From NCBI GenBank assembly GCA_036654655.1, contig JAVVRP010000010.1, positions 1 through 21,011 on the forward strand: a DNA stretch of 21,011 bases. The letters are read 5' to 3'. The notes beneath the pieces were generated by a model. That model ran no database searches and was not told the origin of the DNA. It was given only the letters and a program-made list of their open reading frames with translations. The DNA is from JAVVRP01 sp036654655. Lineage in GTDB: Bacteria > Bacillota > Clostridia > Christensenellales > UBA1242. Shown here piece by piece: positions 1 to 8,092 of this stretch (position 1 is its first letter; each line of letters begins with the position of its first letter). Position numbers and translations under genes: made by a program.

Positions 1-705
<705 letters not shown>

Positions 706-980
706 AGAAAAATCAACCTTGCGGTTGATTTAGTTTCACCAAAATTGCTTTTAATGAAATTATGTTTGATTTTATGCTCTTTAACTTTCGTTGACTAGTA
801 TAAGCACAAATTTTTTATTTTTTCGATTTTTCTCAAAAAACTTTATAGTTTTCAAAAAAATTTTCAAATTTACCTTAACCTTTTCTTTCCTATTCAGTTT
901 TCAAAGTTCTTAGCAAATTTCTTTGCCGTGTGGCAAAAGCCACTTTTTGCACCGTTTTGGCATTACTGCCCCCCGATGCT
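706..980 (-). promoter_or_regulatory. rRNA operon leader with antitermination-like boxes and hairpins
   Basis: This is about 275 nt of transcribed leader between the predicted start (about 980) and the 16S 5' end; it contains no gene. Read on the minus strand it first has GGCA-GTAA-TGCC, a GNRA-type tetraloop hairpin at 970-959. Next comes GTGGC-TTTT-GCCAC at 943-930. At 911-891 lies AAGAACTTTGAAAACTGAAT, which resembles the boxA-type leader and spacer element of Firmicute rRNA operons; a second TTTTGAAAACTATAAAG copy lies around 857-841. A 9-bp hairpin with loop GCAA (731-710) abuts the 16S 5' end and may take part in processing. Antitermination and processing roles are inferred from position and resemblance. 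Confidence 0.65.
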
Positions 981-985
981 CAAAC

Positions 986-1014
986 AATATAGCACATCAT
1001 TTTTAGCATGTCAA
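986..1014 (-). promoter_or_regulatory. 16S rRNA operon promoter
   Basis: On the minus strand the -35 TTGACA (1014-1009) is a perfect consensus. It is separated by 17 nt from the -10 TATATT (991-986), which puts the start at about 980-979. This is the strongest promoter in the window, as expected for an rRNA operon. Confidence 0.9.
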
Positions 1015-1155
1015 CACTTTTTTAAATAATTTTTCATTTTTTTTTACTATTTTTTTACTTTATTGTTTTTTATTGTAATTTTATGTTTTTTTTATGTCTT
1101 TTAATGTTTTAAAAACGTTTTAACTACCTAATATGCAACATAAAAATTTAATGCT
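1015..1155 (-). promoter_or_regulatory. A-tract upstream region (candidate UP element) between the rrn and lgt promoters
   Basis: Immediately upstream of the rrn -35 box, the minus strand reads AAATTATTTAAAAAAGTG (about 1032-1015). Long A-tracts follow out to about 1100. This is the composition expected of an UP element contacted by the RNA polymerase alpha C-terminal domain. The region also separates the divergent rrn and lgt promoters and encodes nothing visible. Confidence 0.5.
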
Positions 1156-1183
1156 TTGACTTTTTTTTAAAAGTTTATATAAT
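1156..1183 (+). promoter_or_regulatory. lgt promoter
   Basis: A -35 TTGACT (1156-1161), a 16-nt spacer and a perfect -10 TATAAT (1178-1183) predict a start at about 1190. The leader is only about 15 nt and contains the ribosome binding site AAGAGG at 1195-1200. Confidence 0.75.
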
Positions 1184-1205
1184 ACTTATTATAAAAGAGG
1201 AATTT

Positions 1206-1991
1206 ATGGGGTTTGAAATTTTTGGATATACAATAAAAATGTACGGAATCACAATTTCGCTTGCAATGCTTTGTGCCGTTGCTTTTGCCTGCTTAAATGC
1301 AAAACTAAGAGGGCTTAAATCTGACGATATTATTTTGGTTGCACTATATGCCCTTCCACTTGCCATTGTTGGCGCAAGAATATATTACGTTATTTTTTCG
1401 GGGCACGCTTACACATTTTTGGAGGCTCTTCAAATATGGAAAGGCGGAATGGCAATTTATGGAGGTGTTATCGGTGGTGCTTTGGGCGTTGGGCTTTGGA
1501 CAATAATTCACAAAAAAAATTTTTTGGCAATTGCCGACGTGTGCGCCGTTTCACTAATTTTGGGGCAAGCAATTGGCAGATGGGGCAATTTTTTTAATCA
1601 AGAAGCATATGGCACCGTTGTTACAAACCCATCTTTACAATGGTTTCCATTTTCTGTTTTTATTGAAAAATCGGCAACGTGGCACCTTGCAACATTTTTT
1701 TATGAAAGCATTTGGAATTTAATTGTTTTTGCAGTCCTTATGATACTTATTCGTAAAATTAATGTTAAAGGAATTATCTGCGGGCTATATTTTATTTTGT
1801 ATGGGATTGGAAGAATGTTTATTGAATCCCTAAGGACCGACAGCCTGATGTTAGGTGATTTTAGAGTAAGCCAACTTGTAAGTTTTGCACTGATTATTCT
1901 TGGAACGGTTTTAATTGTGGTTGTTAATCAAAAAAATATAAAACTAAATCGAAAAAAAATTGAAAACATAAGTAACAGAAAAATTAAATAA
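1206..1991 (+). CDS. lgt: Prolipoprotein diacylglyceryl transferase Lgt
   Basis: Lgt transfers diacylglycerol from phosphatidylglycerol to the lipobox cysteine of prolipoproteins in the cytoplasmic membrane, the first step of lipoprotein maturation. At 261 aa it has the usual bacterial length. The Lgt signature GRWGNFFNQEAYG is at residues 124-136. The GGMAIYGGVIGG loop is at 80-91, with Tyr where E. coli has His103; I recall Tyr here as common in Gram-positive enzymes. A C-terminal LYGIGRMFIESLRTD block is also present, along with about seven hydrophobic segments. AAGAGG lies 5 nt before the ATG. It is the first gene of the plus-strand run and diverges from the rRNA operon. A plausible substrate, the lipoprotein at 19523-20023, lies in the same window. 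Confidence 0.97.
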   Translation: MGFEIFGYTIKMYGITISLAMLCAVAFACLNAKLRGLKSDDIILVALYALPLAIVGARIYYVIFSGHAYTFLEALQIWKGGMAIYGGVIGGALGVGLWTIIHKKNFLAIADVCAVSLILGQAIGRWGNFFNQEAYGTVVTNPSLQWFPFSVFIEKSATWHLATFFYESIWNLIVFAVLMILIRKINVKGIICGLYFILYGIGRMFIESLRTDSLMLGDFRVSQLVSFALIILGTVLIVVVNQKNIKLNRKKIENISNRKIK

Positions 1992-2010
1992 CTTTTTTGT
2001 TTAAAACACA

Positions 2011-2103
2011 GGCGGGGAAAGCGCAAACTAAAAGTTTGCTGTCACGCACGCAAAGCGTGCGTGACAAAGAAAAATCAAAGATTTTTCTTTGGCTTTCCCC
2101 GCC
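2011..2103. repeat. Three-armed (four-way junction) palindromic element, copy 1
   Basis: This non-coding element consists entirely of nested perfect inverted repeats. The closing stem GGCGGGGAAAGC (2011-2022) pairs with GCTTTCCCCGCC (2092-2103), 12 bp. Arm 1 is GCAAACT-AAA-AGTTTGC (2023-2039). Arm 2 is an 11-bp stem with an AAA loop (2041-2051 with 2055-2065). Arm 3 is an 11-bp stem with an AAA loop (2066-2076 with 2080-2090). Only T2040 and G2091 remain unpaired at the junction. All three arms have AAA triloops. The element sits between lgt and the next gene and is much more GC-rich than its surroundings. A similar architecture with the same closing stem occurs at 20121-20217. It could be a structured RNA, a palindromic mobile element, or a transcript-end or processing signal. 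Confidence 0.9.
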
Positions 2104-2141
2104 CCATGAATAATTAAAACCTTTTGCAGAAAAATACAATT

Positions 2142-2636
2142 ATGAAAAGTATTTTTATAAAAATTTTATCAGTATGCCTTGCTTTAACATATTTTTATAT
2201 TATTGCAGTTAACAATATTTTAAACTTGCAAACAAAAACTTTTTGGTTTTGGCTAGCCTTGTTTTTTTGTGGAATTCCGCTTCTGCTTAAAGCGGTATTT
2301 TTTATGGCGGATGCAAGTTTACTTTCTGGTTCAATTTTATGCTTAACAGGTATTTGCGGAGTTGTAACAAATTTGCTCACTTTGTCTGTGTTTCAAACAT
2401 TACCTTGGCTTGCATTATGCTTTGCAACAGCACATTTAATTGTTTTTTTTGTTTTTCGGCAAAATATTCATGTTAAAATATTTGCAATTATTGCATGTTT
2501 AGTGCTAATATTGTTTATGAAAGAAATTTTTGGAATTGGGCTTGTTGCATTTTGGTGTTTAATTTGCTTTTATTTGGTAATAATTTTAACACTAAGTGTA
2601 ATTTCAATTTACAAAAACACAAGGAGAGTTAAGTGA
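2142..2636 (+). CDS. Unknown polytopic membrane protein
   Basis: I do not recognise a family. The protein is 164 aa from the chosen ATG, with about five or six hydrophobic segments spread over its length. It ends in a short basic tail (YKNTRRVK) that is probably cytoplasmic by the positive-inside rule. There are no visible catalytic motifs. A TTG codon at 2124 would lengthen the frame by six residues, but the ATG at 2142 opens with a normal Lys-then-hydrophobic segment and is preferred. Neither start has a convincing Shine-Dalgarno sequence. The stop overlaps the GTG start of the next gene by 4 nt, so the two are probably translationally coupled, which hints that this protein and the DivIVA-like protein work together at the membrane. 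Confidence 0.75.
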   Translation: MKSIFIKILSVCLALTYFYIIAVNNILNLQTKTFWFWLALFFCGIPLLLKAVFFMADASLLSGSILCLTGICGVVTNLLTLSVFQTLPWLALCFATAHLIVFFVFRQNIHVKIFAIIACLVLILFMKEIFGIGLVAFWCLICFYLVIILTLSVISIYKNTRRVK

Positions 2637-3511
2637 ACTTTTCAAGCGAAAAAAATGGATACAACAAACATGAGGTCGATATTGAAATTGAAAATCTTAT
2701 GAGAACAAATATACGTATGGAAAGCGAACTTAAAAAAGAAAAATTTGCAAACGAGGAAATTAAATCAAAAAGTGAAAATATTTCCATTGCATTAACAGCC
2801 GCAGTTGAAAAAGCAAAACAAATTGAACAGAGTTCAGCAAATGTTTATGGGCTTAAAATTCAACAACTTAATTTACTTTATAATCGATGGGATCGCCTTT
2901 TGACCGAAATTCTTACACATCATCCAGAGATAACAGAAGTGGAAAACATTCAGGCAGTGCTACAAGATTTTAAAAATGCCATAAAACAAACGCTTAAAGA
3001 AGATTTTAAAATTTCATCTTATTCAAGTTTTCAATCACAAAGTGACCCCATAAGGCAACTACTTGCCAAAATAGGTAAAACCGAAAAGTCTAAATCTCGC
3101 AAGGCAACCATTGCAAGACAATCTCTTCCAGCGGACCTAGAAAGCAAACAGAGCGAACTTTCACGCATATCCGAAAAATCATTTATAACAAAAGTTAAAC
3201 CAAAGCAAATGCGCTTTGATGACATTTCAGCCGACACAACAATTAAAGAACAACTAAATGGAATTGAAGAACGACCATCTTTAATAAAACCCATTTATTC
3301 ATCGGCCCCAGCAACAACTCAATCTTTGTTTGACGCTTTTTTAAACGAAAAGCCAACTGAAAATAGTGCTTATTCAAAAATAATAACTTCAAATTCAAGC
3401 GAAAATAATTTTGAAACAACTTTTGATTTAAAAGAAGCGGTCAGCCCAAAAGAAGACCTTGAAACAATTATGAGAGCATTTGACTTTTTTAAAGACGAAG
3501 AAAATAAATAA
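2633..3511 (+). CDS. DivIVA-like coiled-coil protein
   Basis: This is a 292-aa soluble, strongly charged protein. Residues 8-20 (NGYNKHEVDIEIE) resemble the start of the DivIVA/GpsB domain, in which a short GY-x-x-x-x-V motif precedes a parallel coiled coil. Residues of about 15-70 are Glu/Lys-rich and heptad-like, and a second helical section continues to about 130. The C-terminal half is Ser/Thr-rich, low in complexity and probably disordered. DivIVA-family proteins mark curved membrane and recruit division, sporulation or wall-synthesis proteins. That role would fit a cluster with lgt and murG, but it is inferred. The start is GTG with a good AAGGAGAG site (2621-2628), overlapping the upstream stop as GTGA. 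The family assignment rests on the short N-terminal motif. Confidence 0.7.
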   Translation: MNFSSEKNGYNKHEVDIEIENLMRTNIRMESELKKEKFANEEIKSKSENISIALTAAVEKAKQIEQSSANVYGLKIQQLNLLYNRWDRLLTEILTHHPEITEVENIQAVLQDFKNAIKQTLKEDFKISSYSSFQSQSDPIRQLLAKIGKTEKSKSRKATIARQSLPADLESKQSELSRISEKSFITKVKPKQMRFDDISADTTIKEQLNGIEERPSLIKPIYSSAPATTQSLFDAFLNEKPTENSAYSKIITSNSSENNFETTFDLKEAVSPKEDLETIMRAFDFFKDEENK

Positions 3512-3582
3512 TTTTTATTTTTCGACAAAAACGCTTTTATAAAATTGTTTAAACACACAGTTTTTGGTAAAAAATATATTAT

Positions 3583-4398
3583 ATGAAAAAAAATGTTGTT
3601 TTGGGAATAATTAGTTCCGTTTTTAGAATGTTTGTTGTATTTTTAATTTCGTTGGTGTGGCTCAGATACTTGCTTTATGATTTTTCTCTTAGCCTTGCCC
3701 TTGCCATTTGTTTAACCATCTCTTTTGAAGTAATTTTAATTGCAGTTCGTAAAAAAAGATTAATCCAAAATAGACAAAAGGAAGAAGACAAAAAAAAAGA
3801 AGAGGGTTATGCAAATTATTTTATATTTAATGACGACTCCTCCGCTGTAAATTTCTTTTTTATGCTTGCCAAAAAAAAACATAATGCAATTAAAAAAAGC
3901 AAATATATTTTAATTATTCATCCAAACTCAAAAATTGTTGTGTTTCCATTTTTTACATTCAGAGATTTTTGCGCAGACGACCTTTCTTACATTTTTTCTG
4001 CACTTAAAAATGTGGAATTTGACAGGCTTGTTGTTTGTGCAAGCAAAGTTTCTGCCGAGTGTGAAATGCTTTCTAAAAAGTTTGATAAAAAAACTGTAAT
4101 TCTTGATCGACACGGATGCTATGTGTTAATGAAGGATTACAATATTTTTCCAGAAAAAGTTATTATGCCACTGGAAAATCCAAAATTAACTTTTTTTCAG
4201 CTTCTTCAATTCGCTTTTTGCAAACAACGTACAAAAGGTTACTTTTTTGCATCCGTGTTATTGCTTCTTTCTAGTTTTTTGGTGCGTCAAAACATCTACT
4301 ATGTTATTATGAGTTCCATTTTACTGCTTTTATCTTTGATTGCATATTCAAATCCAAAATTTAACAAAAAAGAAGAGAAAAAAGAAGTTCTTTCATAA
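3583..4398 (+). CDS. Unknown membrane protein with a central soluble domain
   Basis: I do not recognise a family. In this 271-aa protein, two hydrophobic segments at the N-terminus (about residues 5-50) are followed by a Lys/Glu-rich linker (about 52-75). A soluble alpha/beta-looking domain follows (about 80-200), with beta-strand-like runs such as KYILIIHPNSKIVVF and FDRLVVCASKVS. Two more hydrophobic segments (about 218-255) precede a charged KKEEKKE tail. The topology suggests the domain faces the cytoplasm. No clear Shine-Dalgarno sequence precedes the ATG; the upstream bases are AT-only. The gene lies between the DivIVA-like gene and spmA, all on the same strand with short gaps, so it is probably in the same transcription unit. 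Confidence 0.75.
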   Translation: MKKNVVLGIISSVFRMFVVFLISLVWLRYLLYDFSLSLALAICLTISFEVILIAVRKKRLIQNRQKEEDKKKEEGYANYFIFNDDSSAVNFFFMLAKKKHNAIKKSKYILIIHPNSKIVVFPFFTFRDFCADDLSYIFSALKNVEFDRLVVCASKVSAECEMLSKKFDKKTVILDRHGCYVLMKDYNIFPEKVIMPLENPKLTFFQLLQFAFCKQRTKGYFFASVLLLLSSFLVRQNIYYVIMSSILLLLSLIAYSNPKFNKKEEKKEVLS

Positions 4399-4445
4399 TT
4401 TTTTATTTTTTTCATTAAAATCAAAATAATTTCATATCAATATGT

Positions 4446-5015
4446 ATGAATAAAATTTGGTTGTTTTTAATGTGTGGAACTTGCTTTTTTTTGTTTTTTA
4501 AAAATCCTGACACAATTTTCCCAACAATGTTTGCATCTGCAACCGAAACAATTTCTCTTTGCATAGAACTTTGTGCGGTGTACACAATTTGGCTTGGGAT
4601 TTTGGAATTAATAGACAAAAGTGGGCTTGCTTTACTTCTTGCAAAATTGCTTGGCCCGCTAATAAAAAAACTGTTTAAAACAGCCGATGCAGAAACGGAA
4701 AAACTTATTGCAGTAAACATTTCAGCCAACATGCTTGGGCTTGGCAATGCGGCAACTCCAAGCGGAATAAAAGCCATAACAAAACTTGACAACAAAAGCG
4801 GAGTTGCATCACCAGGAATGATTATGCTTCTTGTTATAAACGCTTGTAGCATACAACTGATTCCATCAACAACCATTGGTTTGCGAACAACAGCGGGTTC
4901 AAATTATCCCGCAGATATAATTTTGCCAACACTAATTTCATCTTTTATTGCAACTGGGACAGCCATTTTATTGGTTATTTTATGCCAAAAGTTTGTGAAC
5001 AGAGCACACAAATGA
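4446..5015 (+). CDS. spmA: Spore maturation protein A (nucleoside-recognition GATE-domain membrane protein)
   Basis: SpmA and SpmB are needed for full spore-core dehydration and spore heat resistance in Bacillus and Clostridium; their molecular activity is unsettled. The 189-aa product has the SpmA pattern: an N-terminal hydrophobic segment, YTIWLGILELIDKSGL (about 46-61), and the diagnostic NMLGLGNAATPSGIKA block (95-110). It continues with the SIQLIPSTTIGLRTTAGS segment (135-152). SpmA is usually about 195 aa. The stop overlaps the spmB start (ATGA at 5012-5015), so the two are co-translated. Presence of the pair suggests that the organism, or a recent ancestor, forms endospores, although the proteins alone do not prove it. 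The start lacks a clear Shine-Dalgarno sequence. Confidence 0.93.
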   Translation: MNKIWLFLMCGTCFFLFFKNPDTIFPTMFASATETISLCIELCAVYTIWLGILELIDKSGLALLLAKLLGPLIKKLFKTADAETEKLIAVNISANMLGLGNAATPSGIKAITKLDNKSGVASPGMIMLLVINACSIQLIPSTTIGLRTTAGSNYPADIILPTLISSFIATGTAILLVILCQKFVNRAHK

Positions 5016-5518
5016 GCGGATATATTTTACCGTTTTTTTTTATTATAATTCTTGTTGTTTGTTTTTTTAAAAAAGTCCCCGTTTATCAAACATTTGTTAA
5101 TGGCGCAAAAAATTCTTTGCAACTTGTTGTTAGCATTTTTCCTTATGTTTGTGCAATTATGCTTGCTGTTGCATTGTTTAAGGTTAGTGGGCTTTCTTTA
5201 ATTTTTGTTAAACTTATTTCCCCAGTCTTTGTTTTTTTTGGAATTCCGCCAGAAGTTTGTGAACTTGTTTTATTAAGGCCTTTTACAGGAAGTGGAAGTT
5301 TTGCAATTTTAAATGATATTTTTAAAACTTATGGGGCAGACAGTTATATTGCACGTTGCGCTTGCACTATACTTGGTTCTAGTGAAACAATTTTTTATGT
5401 TGCCACGGTTTATACCAGCCAAACATCGGTTAAAAAATTATTTTATGCAATTCCAGTTGCTCTTGCTTCCAGTTTTGTTGGCGCAATTTTAAGTTGTTTG
5501 CTATGCAAAATTATGTAA
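5012..5518 (+). CDS. spmB: Spore maturation protein B
   Basis: This is the partner of SpmA. The start chosen here, ATG 5012, overlaps the spmA stop as ATGA and gives a 168-aa protein beginning MSGYILPFFFIIILVV, which matches the hydrophobic start of the family. An upstream in-frame ATG at 4982 would add ten polar residues inside spmA. Family hallmarks are FPYVCAIMLAVALFKVSG (about 43-60), LRPFTGSGSFAIL (88-100) and GSSETIFYV (122-130). The hydrophobic profile indicates several membrane segments or re-entrant loops. SpmA/SpmB are thought to act as a complex in a membrane of the developing spore. murG follows after 40 nt on the same strand. Confidence 0.93.
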   Translation: MSGYILPFFFIIILVVCFFKKVPVYQTFVNGAKNSLQLVVSIFPYVCAIMLAVALFKVSGLSLIFVKLISPVFVFFGIPPEVCELVLLRPFTGSGSFAILNDIFKTYGADSYIARCACTILGSSETIFYVATVYTSQTSVKKLFYAIPVALASSFVGAILSCLLCKIM

Positions 5519-5558
5519 GTTTAGAATAAATTTATTTATTGTTGAGTAAAATAACTTT

Positions 5559-6632
5559 ATGAAAAGTGATAAAACAATAGTGTTAACAGGTGGCGGTACG
5601 GCAGGACATGTTATGGTGCATGTTGCTATTTTACCAGAACTATTAAAAAATTTTAGCCAAGTTCATTACATTGGCACAAATTCAATTGAGCAAAAAATTA
5701 TGAGTGACAAAAACGTTGTATTCCATGAAATAAAAGCAACTAAATTTACAAGAGGATTTACTTGCAAAAATTTTTTGCTACCTTTCAAACTTTTAAAAAG
5801 CATAAATGATTGCAAAAATATTTTAAAAAAAATTAAGCCAAATGTTATTTTTTCAAAAGGCGGTTTTGTTTCTTTGCCTGTTGTTATTGCTGGCCACAAA
5901 TTAGGGATTCCAATTGTAAGCCACGAAAGTGATTTTTCTTTTGGGCTTGCAAACAAAATTATTTTAAAAAAATGCAACAAAATGTGTTTAACTTTTTGCA
6001 ACACTTCAAAAAACAAAAAGTGCGTTTGCACAGGTTTGCCACTTAGAAAAAATTTAAAAAATGGCAATCCTTTTTTTGTTAAATGTTTGGCAAAGTTTAA
6101 TTGCGAACTTCCAAATCTTTTAATTTTTGGTGGAAGTTTGGGCTCTAAAATAATTAACAAAACAATTAAAAATTGTGTTAAAGAATTAACAAAAATGTTT
6201 AATGTTGTTCACATTGTTGGAAAAAATAATTTAGAAAAAAAATTAAATTTTTTAAATGATTATAACATAGAAAATTACTATCAAATTGAATATGCAAATA
6301 ATATGCCCGACTTTTTTGCATGGTGTGATTATATTTTAAGCCGTGCAGGAGCCAACACAATTTTTGAAAATTTGGAATTAAAAAAACCAATGCTTTTAAT
6401 TCCACTTTCAAAAAAAGGCTCACGCGGTGATCAAATTCAAAATGCAAAATATTTTGAAAAATTAGGATATGCAAAAGTTTTGCTTGAAGAAAATTTAAGC
6501 GAAACTTTGTTAATATTAAATTTAAAAAAAATAGTACAAGAAAAAAATCTTTTTTTACAAAATTTTAATAATATTAAAAGTAATAATTCAAATGAAAATG
6601 TGTTAAATGTTATTTTAGAACAATCAAATTAA
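5559..6632 (+). CDS. murG: UDP-GlcNAc:undecaprenyl-pyrophosphoryl-MurNAc-pentapeptide GlcNAc transferase MurG
   Basis: MurG converts lipid I to lipid II on the inner face of the membrane, the last cytoplasmic step of peptidoglycan precursor synthesis. The 357-aa length is normal. The N-terminal glycine loop TGGGTAGH is at residues 10-17. FSKGGFVSLPV (98-108) and PIVSHESD (118-125) follow. The C-terminal UDP-GlcNAc-binding half has IFGGSLGSK (189-197), SRAGANTIFE (261-270) and RGDQIQNA (289-296). The protein is unusually rich in Lys and Asn and the gene is very AT-rich. There is no Shine-Dalgarno sequence: TAAAAT (5547-5552) stands 6 nt before the ATG, a possible leaderless start. murG normally lies in the dcw cluster with mraY and murD; here it follows spmB and is the last gene before an A/T spacer. 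Confidence 0.96.
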   Translation: MKSDKTIVLTGGGTAGHVMVHVAILPELLKNFSQVHYIGTNSIEQKIMSDKNVVFHEIKATKFTRGFTCKNFLLPFKLLKSINDCKNILKKIKPNVIFSKGGFVSLPVVIAGHKLGIPIVSHESDFSFGLANKIILKKCNKMCLTFCNTSKNKKCVCTGLPLRKNLKNGNPFFVKCLAKFNCELPNLLIFGGSLGSKIINKTIKNCVKELTKMFNVVHIVGKNNLEKKLNFLNDYNIENYYQIEYANNMPDFFAWCDYILSRAGANTIFENLELKKPMLLIPLSKKGSRGDQIQNAKYFEKLGYAKVLLEENLSETLLILNLKKIVQEKNLFLQNFNNIKSNNSNENVLNVILEQSN

Positions 6633-6922
6633 TTTATTATATATATTTAATTATTTGTTTAAACGTTTTATTATTTATTTGGAGATTATTATTTGTTAAA
6701 TATAAAATTTTTTATTTAATGTTAAATTGCTTTTTAATTATTATTTTAATTAAGTAATTGTTAAATATTTTATTATTTTATTATTCGTTTTTATTATTTA
6801 TTGTTTTAATATTTGTTATATTTAATTTTTAATTAGTCTTTAATTAAAGTTTATAATTTTTAATTAGTCTTTAATTAGTTTTAAATTAAAGTTTATAATT
6901 TTTTAATTATTAACTTTATTTT
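6633..6922. repeat. A/T-only convergent spacer built of short repeats
   Basis: This 290-bp stretch between the convergent murG and protease genes has hardly any G or C and no convincing reading frame. It contains nested direct repeats. TTTTTAATTAGTCTTTAATT occurs at 6826 and 6857, 31 bp apart. AATTAAAGTTTATAATTTTT occurs at about 6842 and 6884. A 20-bp period unit (TTTTTTAATTATTAA plus CTTTA or TTTTA) begins at about 6899 and runs into the 3' end of the protease gene. No GC-rich terminator hairpin is visible, so transcripts from either side may end in unstructured A/U sequence. Confidence 0.7.
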
Positions 6923-8089
6923 TTAATTATTAATTTTATAATTTTGTAAATATTTTTTTATTTCCTTAAAGTCAGGATATCCACTTCCTCCAATATTTTT
7001 ATTTTTATTTATGTTAATACAAAAGTTTGTTATTATTTTTTTTAAATAATTATTTTTAATTTTTGAGTTTTCTTGTAAAATATTTACTGCAATACCTGCT
7101 ATCATTGGAGTGGAAACACTTGTGCCAGAAAGTTCTGTGTAAAATGATTTATTGCAACATGAAATAATTTTTACAGCAGGTGCAACAACGTCTGGTTTGT
7201 TTTTTCCAAGTGATGGCCCACGCGAAGAAAAGTCTGCTATTTTATATTTTAATTTATCAATTTGTCCATCAACTCTGCCATCATCCAGCCCACCAACAGT
7301 TATTACTTTGGAACTTGTTCCCGGGCTTTTTATTGTTGCAAAATCTGGGCCACTGTTTCCGCCTGCGCAAACAACAAAAATTCCTTTGTGCCAAAGCGCT
7401 TCTGCACCTTTCATTATTGGGTCCGAAAAACCAAGTGGTTCACTTCCAAAACTCATGCACACAACTTTTATTTTTTGTTTTTCGGCATTTTCATAAATCC
7501 ATTGCATTGCGTCTAAAATTTTTGTGGCATTTGCTTCGCCTTTTTCATTTAGCGCTTTTACAATTATTAAATTAGTTTGAGGAGCAAATCCTGAATATTT
7601 TTTATTTGAAACAATTCCACTTCCTGCAAGCACGCCCGCAACAAATGTTCCATGTCCATTATCGTCATATGGAGCATCTTTTCCATTAATTAAATCAACA
7701 AATTTTGATATTCTGTTTTTTCCAAGAGTAAAATCTAAATGCGGAGAAATACCCGTGTCAATTATTGCCGTTGTTATTTCATTGTTTGAACAACTATTTT
7801 TAAAATTTAAAACATTTTTGGAAACATTTACAAGTGTTGAAACTTTTGTTTGAGGAGATAAAAAAATTATGTCGTCATATTTTGCAAACGTTAAAACTTT
7901 GCTTGAAGATATTGTTATGGATAATGCTTGTATAAATGGATACTCCCCTGTTATTTTACATTCAAAATTTTTGTTTACAAGTTTTTTTGCTTGCTCTATG
8001 TTTTTTACAAATGCAAAACAATTTACACTTTGGCAAAATGCAGATTGCGTAATTATTTTTAAAAGATTTTTATCTATTTTATGTAACAT
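6923..8089 (-). CDS. Subtilisin-like serine protease (family S8), probably cytoplasmic
   Basis: The catalytic triad and oxyanion residue are all visible. Asp111 is in AIIDTGISPHLDF, His146 in YDDNGHGTFVAGVLAG, Asn245 in CAGGNSGPD and Ser324 in LSGTSVSTPMIAG. The spacing, and the VDLINGKDAPYDDNGHGT and IADFSSRGP blocks, resemble the AprX group of intracellular subtilases. The first roughly 95 residues form a non-catalytic region but include no signal peptide or hydrophobic anchor. The 388-aa protein is therefore probably cytoplasmic, unless it is released by lysis or during sporulation. The start lies 3 nt after the stop of the 91-aa gene, so the two are co-transcribed. The only Shine-Dalgarno-like bases (AGG) are unusually far upstream, inside that gene. 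The 3' end merges with the A/T repeat spacer. Confidence 0.95.
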   Translation of the reverse strand: MLHKIDKNLLKIITQSAFCQSVNCFAFVKNIEQAKKLVNKNFECKITGEYPFIQALSITISSSKVLTFAKYDDIIFLSPQTKVSTLVNVSKNVLNFKNSCSNNEITTAIIDTGISPHLDFTLGKNRISKFVDLINGKDAPYDDNGHGTFVAGVLAGSGIVSNKKYSGFAPQTNLIIVKALNEKGEANATKILDAMQWIYENAEKQKIKVVCMSFGSEPLGFSDPIMKGAEALWHKGIFVVCAGGNSGPDFATIKSPGTSSKVITVGGLDDGRVDGQIDKLKYKIADFSSRGPSLGKNKPDVVAPAVKIISCCNKSFYTELSGTSVSTPMIAGIAVNILQENSKIKNNYLKKIITNFCININKNKNIGGSGYPDFKEIKKYLQNYKINN

Positions 8090-8092
8090 AAT

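Noticed and set aside
775..785. Exact E. coli-type boxA (TGCTCTTTAAC) on the plus strand
   Set aside because: The rRNA operon is transcribed on the minus strand, so this copy would not be in the leader RNA in the right sense; taken as chance.
930..948. Hairpin GTGGC-AAAA-GCCAC followed by T5 read as a plus-strand terminator
   Set aside because: No plus-strand gene lies upstream of it. It falls within the rRNA leader, where a minus-strand hairpin role is more likely.
2011..2103. Simple Rho-independent terminator of lgt
   Set aside because: It has three arms inside a closing stem, no U-run after the last stem, and a structural twin at 20121 that does not lie directly after a gene in the same way.
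4982..5011. Upstream ATG start for spmB
   Set aside because: It would add ten polar residues inside spmA; the ATGA overlap at 5012 gives the normal hydrophobic N-terminus.
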